Under the pieces are notes generated by a model, which did not search any database, had not been told where the DNA came from, and saw only the letters and a list, made by a program, of their open reading frames with translations. The position numbers and the translations under genes are program-made. Of a stretch of 64,000 nucleotides of DNA, positions 1-12,640 are shown piece by piece. The stretch is from Rhynochetos jubatus (Eukaryota; Chordata; Aves; Eurypygiformes; Rhynochetidae). Each line of letters opens with the position of its first letter. Within the stretch, counting starts at the first letter, position 1. Where the stretch lies: NCBI GenBank assembly GCA_027574665.1, contig CM050690.1:73141433-73205432 (forward strand), written 5' to 3'.

Positions 1-2761
1 GTGTCACGGGCTAGTCAGCACAACATGCTCCCAGCCTTGCCGCAGCTGGCTGACCTTGGCAAATTTGCTTCCTCCCTGCCTGCCTTGGTTTCCCCATCTG
101 TGTCACGCCGCTCCACCCTCCTCTGCAAAACAAGTCAAGGTCCACTGATGAAGGGCAGCAGATAAGAGGGAGTTGTGTTATTAGTTCCAACGGTAACTTG
201 GAAATACAAAATCCCAGGGGTTAGCAGGGAAGCAAACAGAGTTGGGTGGGCGGCACCAACACCAAAGTCATCCCGGGAGCATTGTCCACGCTCAGAACTG
301 ATAATGCCCCCCACCCCTGGCACCACAGAAATGAGGCGCTGGGCTGAGCGCACCGGAGGGCTGTGCCCTGGGAAGCAGTGTCTGCATGAGGATATCCGAT
401 AGAGGGGCATAGGTTGCAGAGTAGGATAAGCAAAGACCTCTGGGTACAGCCCCTGGCAGAGCCAAGCCAAGATACTGCCCGCAGACCCCGCGTCAGCTGC
501 AGATCGCAGGCGGGAAAGTGAGAGAGGGGCCTGGGGAAGAGATGCAACAGAGGTTTATGGGCTGCAGAAAATGTCTGGCACAAACACACCCGGCTCAATC
601 TGCTCAGTCTACTGGAGATGGAGAGGCGTCTCGCTCAATGTCTGTGTACCTGAGAAAACGGGTGGGCCTGGCACCTCTGAAACTGCAGGGGGAAAGGCAA
701 TGGGCACCAGCTGCTCCAAAGGGAAACAGTCCAGCTCTCCAGCACAACAGGGGGTCAACTGGAAACAATTCCCAGGGAAAAGGGCAACTTTTCACCACCT
801 GTGTCCCCTGCCCGCTCCTGACAGCCTTTCTGAAGAGACGTGCTTGGCTGGAGCAGGAGAAGGCTCAACCCAGGGGCGAACCTGGGACACCAAGGCTCAG
901 ACACATGGAGCCCTTTGGCTTTAAGACTGGGAGCCTGTGCTGGTACCCCAGGACCCTGCCTGGCCCCAGCTCAGCTGCAGACCAGTGCTGAACTACCTGC
1001 GTAGGGACAGAGATTCTGGGTCCCCTCCCCATCCCTCACACCCACCGAGGCTGGAATGAGGCAGGACCCAGCAGCGACACAGAGGAGGGAGCCACGAGTG
1101 CCCACGGCCATGGAAAGCAACAGCAGGAACAAGGGAGGTGGGAGGAAAACTGGTCCTGTGCTGCCCTGCCAAGCTCCATCCTCCTCGCAAGCTCAGGCAG
1201 CCAAACCCCAGCTCAGATCCCAGGCCTGCCCCACCATCCTGCTGAGCTCTTGGATGCAACCCACCACACAAGCACAAAGCCCCATCTGGCCCCCTCCTGC
1301 CTCTGTCTCCACTCCATCATGCACACACGTCGGCTCCTGCCGCCCGCTCCTACCCCCCAACCTCCACCGCTCCCCCAAATCCTACGTGCGAGTGGCCCTG
1401 CAAGAACACGGACAACAGGTGGGAGAAGGAGCGTTTTGTGGCTCCCACAGGGCCCAGGGAAACGGAAACAGTGAGGCGAGGAGAGATCGTGGCCTGGCCG
1501 AGACACGGAAACATCCATTATTAAAGAGCTGTATCCATGCCTGACATTATTAAATGCCTCCCTCTGCTCCGAGGTGCTGCCACGCGCTCCAAGCCAAGGA
1601 TCGATACCAGGAACCTGGCCAGCAGCGAGGCCACGGCTCGACAGGGGCAGGAGGGAGCGTGGGGCAGAGAGACCCCTCTGCACACCTGCCACGGCCCCTC
1701 GCAGCACACCTCTCTTTTGGCTGCAGAGGAGCTGGGTCTTGGGGTCTCCCTGCCGAGTGGGGAAGGGTGGCAGGGCTGGAGAGGGACCCTGGGGTCCCGC
1801 CAGGATGTGGATGCCCCGTTGTGCTGCACGTGGGACACAGCACGGGGCTGCCCTGTGACTGTGGTGGGAGGTGGTGGGGGCCCTGTCCATCCCAAAGCTG
1901 CTTTTTGAGGGGGGTGAAGCCACTAGAAGCTTCGGCCTAAGGGCAGGCCTTGTCCCACAGCTTGTTGTGCCTTATGTGATGCCGAGAAGGAAAACAACAT
2001 ACGCACACACCTGCGTGGGAGTGAGGCAGGGCACAGCCCCCCCGGCCCTGGCAGTGCTGCGTGGTACCGTCACCACGCACCTCTGCCACACTGCCGGGAC
2101 CCTGAGCTCCCCCCCAGCACCCACACACCCCTAACCAGGGTATGGGCACACGGGTGTCCCCACTCCGGCTGTCCCAGAGAGGACAGGGGACAAAGGCAGC
2201 TCCGGGCTCCCGGCCAGGGACCTTTGCCCGCGCTGCTCTGCAGCATCACACCCCTCTGCCAGACCCGGTAACCTCCGGGGGGGCTCCCGTGGGGCACCCC
2301 ACGCACCCACTTGCCCAGCGCAGGCTGGAGCAGGCCCAAAACGCTGGAAATCACCCGTGACACTGCCTGCACCCCCTGCCCACGGCACACGCCGGGCCTG
2401 CCGGGGCTCCAGCCTCTTGGCAGGGGTCCCCGGGGCTGGGCTGCCCACCACCCCACCGTTGCTCCGACCCCCCAGGCCGCAGCGTTTAGGAGCTCGCAGC
2501 CTGCCCGCGCTGTAAACAGAGCCGGCGCTCCCCTCCCCCTGCACGGAGGGGCGGAGGAACGACACCCCCGGCGGGGACCGGGCACCGCGGCAGGCCAGGT
2601 CCCCGCCGCCCGGCACCGCCTCGCACTCCTCCGCCGGGGCCGAAGGCCAGGACCCCGCACCCCCGGGGCTGACAGGAGCCGCGCTCCCCCGGGGGGATGC
2701 CCCAGGCGGGCGGGATGCCCAACGCCGGGGGGATGCACCGAAGACCACCCTCCCGGCTCAC
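1..2761 (-). other. TESK1: Part of TESK1 intron 1
   Basis: This stretch lies downstream of the TESK1 exon 1 splice donor on the minus strand. I found no kinase-like second exon in it, so exon 2 should lie beyond the left edge. The open frames present are GC-driven and resemble no family I know. The right-hand ~280 bases belong to the CpG island. Confidence 0.6.
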
Positions 2762-3480
2762 CTTGAAGACCTCGGAGAAGAAGCCGGCCCCGATCTTCTC
2801 GCAGTAGAAGTCGTCGATGCGCGCCAGGGTGGAGACGGCGCTGCGCAGCGCCCGGTACGAGGAGGGCCGCAGCCGCCCGCAGCCCGGCCACGGCCCCGTC
2901 GCCTCCCCCTCGCCCTCTCCGGGCCGCCGCGGCAGCTTCTCCCACTCCATGTCGGTCCCGCCGAGCACCCCCAGCGCCATTCACATCCCCGGCCGGGCAG
3001 CCCCGCGGGGCCGGGGCGCCGCCGCCTTCCCGCGCGGTTCCCGTGCCCCCCGCCCCGTCCCCGATCCTCCCCCACTCCGGGGGCGATGCTAGCGGCGGCG
3101 CGGGGCGGGCGGCGCGGCGGGGCGCACAGCGCTCATGGCCCGGCGGCGCCCCGACCCCCGCCACGGCCCGGAGCTGCGCCTCCGCCGCCCCGGGCGCTGG
3201 CACCGGTGGGGCGGAGCCGGGGCGGGGACAGCCCTTAACTCCTTGGGACCCGCCGCCGAGACCTGCCGGAGCGCACACACACCGGTCCCGCCCCGCCCCG
3301 CCCCGGCGGACAACGGGCAGCCCGTACGCCCTGGTGTCCGCACGCCCCAGCCCCGGATCCCCGAGGGTCCGTGGGTGCCGAGGTGGCATCTCCGTGCGCG
3401 TCTGCGTCGGCTACCGGGCCCCGATCTCCCGGTGCACGGCTTGGGCAGACCCCGCGGACAGGATGCTCTGATCCTCCCCT
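2480..3480. promoter_or_regulatory. CpG island / TESK1 promoter region
   Basis: About 1 kb is dense in CpG and GC-rich tracts, including several GGGGCGG/CCCCGCCC boxes (for example around 3205-3235 and 3285-3310). It covers TESK1 exon 1 and the flank 5' of its start codon, which is the usual place for a constitutive promoter. Frames read through it on both strands only because stop codons are rare in such sequence. The transcription start is not determinable by eye. Confidence 0.7.
2762..2980 (-). CDS. TESK1: TESK1 exon 1 (testis-specific protein kinase 1), partial
   Basis: First coding exon of a TESK-family dual-specificity kinase; family members phosphorylate cofilin and regulate actin in the cytoplasm. 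The translation starts MALGVLGG and reaches [20 protein letters not shown], then [15 protein letters not shown], the kinase glycine-rich loop region. The ALRSAVS-LAR-DDF wording fits TESK1 better than TESK2, which I recall as ALISAFSRLTRLDD. A consensus donor (AAG/GTGAGC) follows at 2761-2757. A second in-frame ATG lies ten codons downstream; I used the upstream one. Only this exon is in the window. In mammals TESK1 lies beside CD72 (9p13.3 in human); that context is known, but no CD72 is seen here. Confidence 0.85.
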
Positions 3481-6400
3481 GCCCAGATGCCCCCTGTAGA
3501 CGTGGGACTCCTTGTCCCCTGGGTCCCACACGGATGCTCCCTGTAGCTGTGGGACTCTCTTTCTGCTTGTAGCACTCAGTCGCTGAGTGGATGGGCCAAG
3601 GGCGTGGGGATCTGATCTCCCCATATATCCAGCCCTACCCCATAGAGTGTCCCGGGTTCAATCCCCCCATACAAGCTGCTGCTGCCAGGGTGAACCCCAT
3701 TGGTACAGACTCGGATCTCCCCTCAGAGTCATCACCAGGATGGATGGGTTCTGTGGATGTGGGGCTCTGCTTGTCCTGGACAGTGTCCCGGGGGCCGTGG
3801 GGCAGCCACCCCGCAGGTGCTTTGCTCCAGCTCTTCCCCTGTGCCATACGGCTGGCTTCTCTTGCCTTCCACCCCTCGTGATGCGCAGGGAGAGGAGACA
3901 CCAGCATCCGCGTGTGGGGACAGGAGGGACTTTCAGGCTCCACCACAACAACCAGCTCAGGTGGCAGTGGATGCCTTTCCTGCATGCCCGGGCTCAGCCC
4001 TGGTACCCAAAAGCTGGGCATCCTGCTGCACCCACAGCCTAGTCATCAGCTCTTCAGTGGTGTAGGGAGCTGCTCAGAGGGGCAAAGCCAGCTCAACTGG
4101 GGCCAGAAGGTGAGCAGAAGTTGCCTCTGCCTTTCCCTGAGTGCACATGAGCAGCGGTCCCGTGGGGGTCAAGGCACTGCAGCAGAGATGGGCTGGCACC
4201 TTGCAGAGAGAAGCTCAGGACCAGTGCCTGTTCAGGGCTCCTGCTGCTTACAAGTGACTGGGTTTACATCCAATTAAGTTGTAACGGATAAATTAAAGCC
4301 CTGGAGACGGCCCTGACTGTGGAAATTGCTGCTGCAGGATTTACGGTCCCTTCTCTCATCAGCACTGGTAACTCTGCTGTGTTATTTCCACCACGATCTG
4401 TCCTGCCTGGCACAGCAGCATTGAGCAGAGACATGGCTAAGGGTCTCCACTGCCCCAGATCCCTCCCATGGTGCAGGCGGGTACGCTCTGGGCGGCTGAG
4501 TACGAAGCCAGGCTGGGCTGATCCTCCAGCAAACCCTGAATTAAGCTCCTCAGGCCCTGGTAAGGAAGAGCAGGAGGTCTCCCTGGCTGTGCTCTGCTCC
4601 TTGGAGCAGCAGAGGGGGAGAGAAGGGAGGCTTTGTCCTCTTTGCCCTTCTCCATCTGGGCTCTGCACTCTCCCCCCTCTCACGGGGGAAAGGCTCAGGG
4701 ATTAACAAACTGTCTTCCTGCCTCCTGGGGATGGTGCATCACCCAGGCTGAGCAGGGGCAAGAGCCTCCCAACAGCTCAGGGAGGCGGGAGCTGGAGAGA
4801 TACAGGGGCTGGGCATGTCCTGTAAGGATCAGGGCATGCCATGGCTGTGGGGTGGCTGGGCCATGTGTAGGGCAGTAAGGGATGCAGGGGTTCTTCCATG
4901 CAGAAAGCCTGGTGCTCACTGCACCCCCACTCTATTCTGCATCAGCACCCGCGGCACCAGGTCCTTGCAGCACGGCTCTGATTGGGATCACCTGATGGTA
5001 ACCCACCCTGACCGAAGGCTTGCCCTGCTCAGGGCCCCGGAACCAGAACTGGAGCAGTCCCCTCCACTGCACCCACATGTGAGAGCTCATCTGTACCTGA
5101 GGCTTCTTCTCTGCACACACTCAGGAAAATCAATGGCTGCTGCTGCGGGGGGGCCCAGGGATGGCTGCGGGAAGTGAGCGTGTGAAACTGTGCCAGAACA
5201 GGCATGGGGCTTCGTTGCAGGAGGATTTTCCAGCATGGAGGGACTGGGCAGACACAGAATCGAGCAGGACAAGGAGCATCAACTGACTCAGGGGTCTCCC
5301 TTTAGTGCTTTCTCCCAGAATGTGGGTGTAGCCTTGTGGTCCCAGGTGTCCTCTCTCCTCCTGTCTCCTGACAACCTCTGCTCTTTTCCCAAATTACCTG
5401 TACCTGCCCGTGTCCTGTGTGTTCCCCAGCTCCCTGCTTATGAGAGGGTCAGTCCCTGACAAACCTCTCCTTCTGTCGCATAGGAAACAGGAGAGGGGGG
5501 CACAGAGGGATCTGTTTCAACCTGCTGGGCAGTCTGGTCAGTGTGACGAGCCCAGAGTACATGGGAGAAGGTGGTTCACATGCAGCCTGGTTATGTTCAA
5601 CAGCCCATGGTACAGGTGATGCAGCAAGAACTACATTTCCCAGCCCGCTGTGTGTAGCTGAGCTCGGCGAGTACAGGGCCATGCCTGCTCTCACCATGGC
5701 TGCAAGACACAGCAGCCCACATCCAGCTGCACACAGGGACTGATAAGGTCCCCGCCGTGCAGGCACATCGCTGCCCTGACGTTCCTGCTCCAGCACTCCA
5801 GCTGCAAGGCCAATGTGGGGGCTGTCTGCAGCGGGAGGGCTGCAAATATTTGTTGTGCCATTAATTTTCTACGAGCAGAGTCAGCACGGCACCTGGCAGT
5901 GTTTGCTCACTGCCTCCTGTTCTCTCCTGTTGATGTTTCTCATGGCGGGGTGCTGGTATCATGACATCTGTGGAGGCAGCATCCTCCTTCCATCCGTCTC
6001 GCTTCGTGGTGGGCAGTGATTTCAGCTCCCTGCTCTGCTCCCCCCCAAGTAAGCTCCAGTGCCCCTGCCAGGGTGCACAACAGGGTGGCAGGAGACTGAG
6101 CAGCTGATGCTGGAACCCAGCTGAGCCTGATGGAAGCCCTGTGGGCTGTGAATCTGAAAACATGGAGAACAGTGACAAAACAAAACCAACCACCACCTCT
6201 GAAAAGGAGAGACAGGCAGCTCCGGCCGTGCCTGCACTACCTCTGACCCATGGTGACATGCAGCTGTGTGAGCACAATGACGTTCTTGCAGTGAAGCAGC
6301 ACTGCAGAGAGCTTCACTGGTCACCAGGAGCTGGTCACCTCATGCCAAACTCGAGGGGTGATGCTACTACCTCTGGCATCTCCCACCCTGCTCCTGAACC

Positions 6401-6817
6401 AGCCCATACATCTTATCTCCTGATACCTGCCATGCTCCCATCCTCCAAGGCTGCCCAGCAGGTTACGGGGTTGCTCCTTGTCCTCTTGACCCAGCCCTGG
6501 GAAATGGGTCTCTCGGTAGCTCCACACTCATCCCAGGAGACTGTGCCAGTCTCGCTCCATCTGCTGCCTCTTGCCAGGCTATTAGTAATACTCCCCAGCC
6601 ACAGCTCAGCATCCCTGAAGTGCTTGTGGTTCTGCCAGATGTCAGCCAGGCACAGAGACACCAAGAAACTAGTCTGGCCACAGTGACGGGGCAAGCAGGA
6701 CCACATCAAAGCCAGTCCAGGACTGGCCTCGGCTGAGCTGGTGGGAGCAGCCCTGTGACCCATGGCACCAGCGGCAGAAGAGCAGGGCAGGGAGCAGGGC
6801 TGAAAGTGCTCAGTGGT
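3481..6817. other. Intergenic sequence, no gene recognised
   Basis: Open frames are short, overlapping on both strands and without recognisable domains. No RNA gene or clear repeat was identified by eye. It separates the TESK1 promoter from the LTR insertion. Confidence 0.5.
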
Positions 6818-7654
6818 TGTGCTGGGTTCCATCAGGAAAGGGTTAACTCTCTTTACTGTGGCTGCTAGGGATCTGTGTTCTGGATGCTGAGAGAAGTACT
6901 GATAAGGTCTTAGCTGGTGCTGGGCAATGCCTGCACCGAATTCGAGGTCTTTCTCCGCTTCTGACCCTGCAGCTGCGCTCCCAGCTCTCGCTGTCTCGCT
7001 GCAGGCAGTGCAGGGGACACACAGCTCAGACAGCTGACCCCAACTGACCACGGGAGTATTTCATTCCATAGTACATCATGCTCGGGGCATAGGCAGGGGA
7101 GGGGGTCCAGGAGCCATTACTCGCTCTCTTACTCTTGTTCGTTTACTTCCTGGCACTTGCTAACACTCCCCCTGACTCCTGCGTTAGCTGCTTTGCTGAC
7201 TCCTGTGCTGGCTCGTTCTTGAGGGAGTTGGTGGGTTTGTTTAGTTTTCCCAGTTGTGCTATTGCTGATGGGGTTCACTTGGAACCTGCTGCAACACCTC
7301 TTGGGCTCCGGCCCTCGGGCTGCAGCTCTCGGGCTGCGATCACTCTCTGGTTGTGGCTCTCGGGCTCCCTGGGTCTGACTCTCACTTCTCAGCACCTGGT
7401 TGTGCGCTGGTCAGTGGGTGGTGAGCAACTGTATCATATTGTATCATATGTTTTATTTTCTATTATTTTAATTACTTATTATTAGTAGTATTTGTATATA
7501 TTAATTTAGATTTAATTAGTAAATAGTTCTTTTCTCAGTTTTACAAGCTTCCCTGTCCTTTTCCCTCCAATTCTTCCCCTCTGCTGGAGTAGGGGAGTGA
7601 GGATTTGTGAGAACAGCTTCATGGTATTTTGCTAGCTGGAATTAAACCACAACA
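6818..7654 (-). mobile_element. Solo long terminal repeat of an avian endogenous retrovirus
   Basis: Read on the minus strand the element starts TGTTGTGGTTTAATTCCAGC, the start I associate with common avian LTRs, and ends with CA (AACCCAGCACA), giving TG...CA termini over about 837 bp. The centre is AT-rich (roughly 7435-7530). No internal retroviral coding sequence adjoins either side, so it is best read as a solo LTR. I could not find a matching target-site duplication: the flanks are GTGGT and TCTGT. One end may therefore be misplaced, or the duplication has decayed. Confidence 0.65.
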
Positions 7655-10600
7655 TCTGTACATCAGCAGGATGGGGAGCTCCCTGTGACTGGGGGCACTT
7701 CCCAGCCCTTTCCCTTGTTCCCATGCCCTGTCCAGACCCTGTTCCAGGCAGGGTAGGCTGAGGGTGGAGCATGGCCCAGTGTAGGGAGGGGAGGTAGCTG
7801 CTCTGTGCTCAGCATGGAAGTCAACATTGTGTCGCTGCTTGCAGCCGATTAAATCATGGATCTTTATTGCTTCTACTGGATGTTGAAAATCTCATTAGGT
7901 TTAGCGAGGTCCGTGAGCAGAACTGCCACTCTTTCTCATCTCCTGCCCTCTCCCATGAGTGAACGCACCCTGACCTCCAAGGAAGGTCATCGGTACGCCC
8001 CATGGAGCCAGGGCCAAAAAACCTTCCTGCAGCCTGGGGTATGTTGACGGGTCTGGCGGAGACAAAGCGTGCTGGGGTCTGCCACGAAAACAAGGGCAAG
8101 GGGAGGAGGTGGGGTGTTGTTCTGTGTGGGGACATCTCTACAACACAGCAGAGTGAGGGAGCAGGGCTGTCCACACACAGCAGCCTTGTACTCTGCGGTG
8201 GGTAAAAAATGAAGGGGGGAGAGTGCGTCCTACTCAGCGATGTTAGTGGCAAACATGAGAGGCTGATGGTCCCAGGACAGTAGCAGTGGAAGCAAAGAAT
8301 ACTAGAGCCAGGAGAAGTGGTGGTGGTGCTGCCTCAACTGGGATCCCTGCTGGCTCCATTGGAAGGTGGTGCTGAGTTGTATGGGGTAGTGCTTTGATCC
8401 CGCTGTGCCCTGCCCACTGGAGCCCTGTTCCCAGGCAGCACTGGCATGCCACCACAACACATTCATACCTTTGATTACCATGGCCTAATATCTGTCCACC
8501 AGTGGCATGGATGGCAGGTCACCCCACCCTGCTGAGCCCTTGTTCTGCAGTGGCTGATTGCATCAGCACTGGACAAACTGGTCTCCTTGGGGTAATTACA
8601 GCCAGGAGAGACCTGGTGCTGCAGGCTGTGGGTGAGGCAAGTGTGTCACCGCCAGTCCAGCGCCTGGCATGTAAGTCACACCGTGATGCATGGTGAGTCC
8701 TTTCTTATGGGACACTCAGGAGCATCCATTTGGATGCTCTGTAGTCTGAGCTCTCATGAAGGACTATCATCTTGCCAAGCTCCGCAGAGGAAGGTTGATA
8801 TTCTACTCCCAGAGCCTGTCAGAGATTTGACTTCCCCTGTGGCAGGGGTGAAGCAGTACCCACCCTCCCTCCCCGCTGTGTCCCCCCTGAGAACTTGCCT
8901 GCCCTGCCTGCTCATCTCCTGTCCCTGGGCGCTGCAGAGTTACTGCTGGCCAAAGGCAAGTGGGACAGACTGTGTGTGGGTTCCCCTACGAGGTTGTCAC
9001 ATAAGATGGGACCTTCCCCTTGACCCAGCTCAGCTGTGGAGCTGCTGTAGGTTTGCTGAAGGTCTTCCGCTTGGCGTGATCCCGGGCTGGAAATGCACAT
9101 GACTGTGTGCACGTATTGGTACAACGAAGGGCAGCTGCTCCCTGGGCACCACGGCATCCCCGCCATTCTCACCCACCTACCAGGATTGCAGTGCCCTCCT
9201 CCCTCCTTCTCTTCCACCTGCCCAGCTTTTGTGGGGAACCGAGTCACGCCGCGACAAGCCTCGGTCAGATGCTGAAGGCTGGGGGAAGACAGCCAGCTCC
9301 CAGGGGGTTCTGCAGGAGGACAGGGGGGAGCAGAGGCCCAGTCCAGCCATTGGCTTTTCAGTGCTGCATGTGTGAGGGAAGCTGCTGTGGGGAGGCACAG
9401 CACTCTGCTGGAGGTAACAGCACGGCTAGGACATGGACAGACATCATAGGATGGGTCACACGGGACCTGTGCCCGCTCAGGGTCCCCCAGCAATAGTGAT
9501 GCCTCCTCCAAGGCATCATTGTTACAGCACCAGGCATGATGCTGGGGCTCTGCAGCCCCCAAAGACCAGCTAACACCACCAGCTATGCTACCTTGCCCCT
9601 GCCACCAGGACACTGGCTCCAGTTCACTGGGGAAACAACTACTTGGCTTTTTCTTCCCTATTCATTTGGTTCCTTCTGAGCTCGGGATATTTTGGGCACT
9701 TCTCTGTTCCCATCTACCCTGGGTGGCATAAGTGGTTCCTCAGGATTTGCTTTCCTCTGGAAGCTGCAGAGGCTGAGGACTGAGAAGGGGAAACACCAAG
9801 CCCTTTATTTAAGACCTGTGTATGGAAGGAGAGACTCATGACTCCACCAAACACATGTGCTGCACCAGCTGCCTACGAAAGAGAGCTGGGATGTGTGGGG
9901 CCAGCACATGGGGTTGGGTGGAGCCTTTGAACCGGAGCAATGTAGGGAGGCTTGTGCAGGTCAGAAGGATTGATCTTGGTGGAGAGCCTGCCCTGAAAGC
10001 AGCACTGTCAGGCAAGAGGGTCTGAGGGGAAGCTAGTGTGGCCTGAAATGCTGCTCCACATCTTCTAGTGCCCACCTCCTGGGCTAGGTGAGGTTCCCTG
10101 AGTGAGAACCAGGCTGCGACATGCTGAAGATGGCCCTTGGAATGGGAGCAGGAACAGCTGGGCCAGATGTGGAACCGCTTGGAGGTCAGAGCTGGAAACC
10201 CTGTTTCTGAGCACATCTTCCTCAAACCAAAATGCAGCATCCCACACCCCGGCAGCCTTACTCCACCCTGCTCCCAGCTGCGAACTGCTTATGTCCAATT
10301 TCATGCACTAAAAATATCTTTCTGGGCAGTCAGCAAGAGCACGGCCAGATGGGAGAGGGCTGCAGTCTGAGAACGAAAGGGAGCGGGGGTGTATCTGGGG
10401 TAGGTGTGGGCTGCAGCACAAGGCCAGATGGGCCTGGGCAGGCTGGGTGGGGGGCCGTGGGCTGGCTGTCACTGTGAAGGGACATGCGTCAAGGCAGCAG
10501 TGCCAGAGCAGAGAGGCTTGCTGGTCTGGGGTCCAGGCTTTTGGGGAGAGGGGCATGGCAGGAAGGCATGCACAGATGGACTCAGGAAGCTGGGGAGGTT

Positions 10601-11029
10601 CTTGCTGTGGAGAGTAGGCAGCATATCCTGCCCCCCACACCTGAAAGGAGGTTGCTGTAGCAGTCAGAGTAGAGGGAAAGGAGGGACGGTTATCCCAGGA
10701 GTGCCCCTCTGGCTGTCCCTCATCACATCTCCTCCTGGGGGAGGCCAGGACATGGGCAGGCCTGGCAGCTGTGCCTTGGGAGCAGAGATGGCAGTCTTGG
10801 GTGGCCAGTGCCACCAGAGGGAGTCCCTGCCCTGGCTGCTGCCACCAACTGAGTGACAACAAAGATGCCCCAATGCCACCCTCTCCCAGGCCAGCACAGC
10901 TCCTTGCAGACCTCCCAGAAGTTTTGCATGGCCCAAGGCAGACTGATAACCTGTCATGACCAGGCTATCACCCTGGAGCAACCTGACCTACGGGAATATG
11001 CCCCTGCCACCTTATATTCCCTTGGGTAT
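7655..11029. other. Intergenic sequence, no gene recognised
   Basis: No convincing exon or RNA gene. Minus-strand AATAAA hexamers near 7861-7870 and 9800-9806 are the only transcription-like signals, and no coding sequence could be tied to them. Confidence 0.45.
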
Positions 11030-11240
11030 CAGGAAGAAATTCGTCCAGGAGAGGGTGGTGAGGCACTGGCACAGGTTGTTGTGGATACCTCATCTCTGGG
11101 AGTGTTCAAGGCCAGGCTGGATGAGGCTTTGAGCAACCTGACGTAGTGGAGGGTGTCACTGCCCATGGCAGGGGGTTTGGAACTGCATGATCTTTAAGGT
11201 CCCTTCCAACCTAAACCATTCTGTGATTCTACGGTTCTGT
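11030..11240 (+). mobile_element. CR1 LINE 3'-end fragment
   Basis: The text runs from AGGAAGAAATTC through the GTTCAAGGCCAGGCTGGATG motif to the terminal GGTCCCTTCCAACC and ATTCTGTGATTCTA repeats typical of avian CR1 3' ends. The element is on the plus strand and truncated at its 5' end, the usual state of CR1 copies. Confidence 0.9.
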
Positions 11241-11913
11241 CATCCCTCTGCACACCAGCACTACTGGGGTTTCCCTGCTGCCCATAGGTTTGGGGTTCTC
11301 CCCCAGCTGTGGAGGAGACGTGCTGTGGGGGACTGGGAGGTCTGGGTTCTATTGCCACCTTGAAGAAGGGGCTGGAGGGTTCCTAAGAGCAGGGTGGCAC
11401 GGTGCATGGGCCTTTGTCTCCCTGATGGCACTGAGAGATCCCTGTGTGGAAGAAGGTTCAGGGATGGTGGGATTGGGAAGGTTGCTGAAGGGGCGAGGAA
11501 GACCCAACAGCAGGACTTGGGGCTGTGATCTAGCCGAGACCCCGCAGGCATTTTCCATCTCTTCCTGGCAGAAAAGCCTCTGGACTCTGGCAGTGCTGGC
11601 TGCAGCCCTGACTAAGGCAGATGCTGTGTCCTGGAGAGGAAGCAGCAACATGTGGGGATCTAGCTGCCCAGATCACACGGGATCATATGATGGTGCTCTG
11701 CAGGGAGCAGACCCTTGTCTGGCCATCCCAGGGCTGGATCTAACTGGGTTACCCTCCTCTGGCCTGATCCTGGCTCACAACCTGTGGGATGACATCCCAG
11801 CCTGGCCTCAGTCCACCCCCGCCACCATGGCTGTGTCTGATGATCTATAGGAATGCCCCACACCAGGTTCCCTCAAGGACAGGTATGGGGTAGGGATAGG
11901 GATAAGCCCCAAA

Positions 11914-12640
11914 TATCATAGAATCACAGAACTATTTGGGTTGGAAGGGACCTTAAAGACCACCCAGTTCCAACCCGCCTGCCAGGGGCAGGGACACCTT
12001 CCACTAGACCAGGTTGCTCAAAGCCTCATCCAGCCTGGCCTTGGACACTTCCAGGGATGGGGCACCCACAGCTTCTCTGGGAAACCTGTCCCAGTGCCTC
12101 ACCACCCTCTCCAGGAAGAATTTCTTCCTGTTATCCAATCTAAATCTCCTCACTTTCAATTTAAACCCGTTACCCCTTGTTCTGTCATTACAAGCCCTTG
12201 TAAAAAGTCCCCCCCAGCTTCCTTGTAGCCCCTTCAGGCACTGGATGGTGCTGTAAGGTCTCCCTGGAGCCTTCTCTTCTCCAGGCTGAACACCCCCAAC
12301 TCTCCCAGCCTGTCCCCACAGCAGAGGGGCTCCAGCCCTCGGAGCATCTCCATGGCCTCCTCTGGACTCGCTCCAACAGGTCCATGCCCTTCTGATGTTG
12401 AGGGCCCCAGAGCTGGACACTGAACTGCAGGTGGGGTGTCATGAGAGCAGAGTAGAGGGGAGAATCCCCTCCCTCACCCTGCTGGCCACGCTGCTCTGGA
12501 CACAGCCCAGGATACGGTTGGCTTTCTGGGCTGCCAGCGCACACTGCTGGCTCATGTCCAGCTTTTCATCCCCCAGTACCCCCAAGTCCTTCTCCTCAGG
12601 GCTGCTCTCGATCCATTCTCCACCCAGCCTGTCCTGGTGC
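11914..12640 (-). mobile_element. CR1 LINE 3'-part fragment
   Basis: On the plus strand it opens with ATAGAATCACAGAA and GGTTGGAAGGGACCTT, the reverse complement of a CR1 3' end. It continues leftward in CR1 terms into the reverse-transcriptase C-terminal region; the minus strand encodes pieces such as DNRKKFFLERVVRHW and LQFSVQLWGPQHQKGMDLLE. Broken frames show it is inactive. Confidence 0.92.

Noticed and set aside
2070-3572. Long open frames on both strands around TESK1 exon 1 (up to 439 codons)
   Set aside because: They come from stop-poor CpG-island sequence; only the 2762-2980 frame shows protein family similarity and a matching splice donor.
6813-7660. Target-site duplication for the solo LTR
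   Set aside because: Flanks GTGGT and TCTGT do not match, so none is claimed.
7854-8252. Minus-strand frame next to an AATAAA near 7865
   Set aside because: No recognisable domain and proline/serine-rich low-information text; a lone hexamer does not support a gene.
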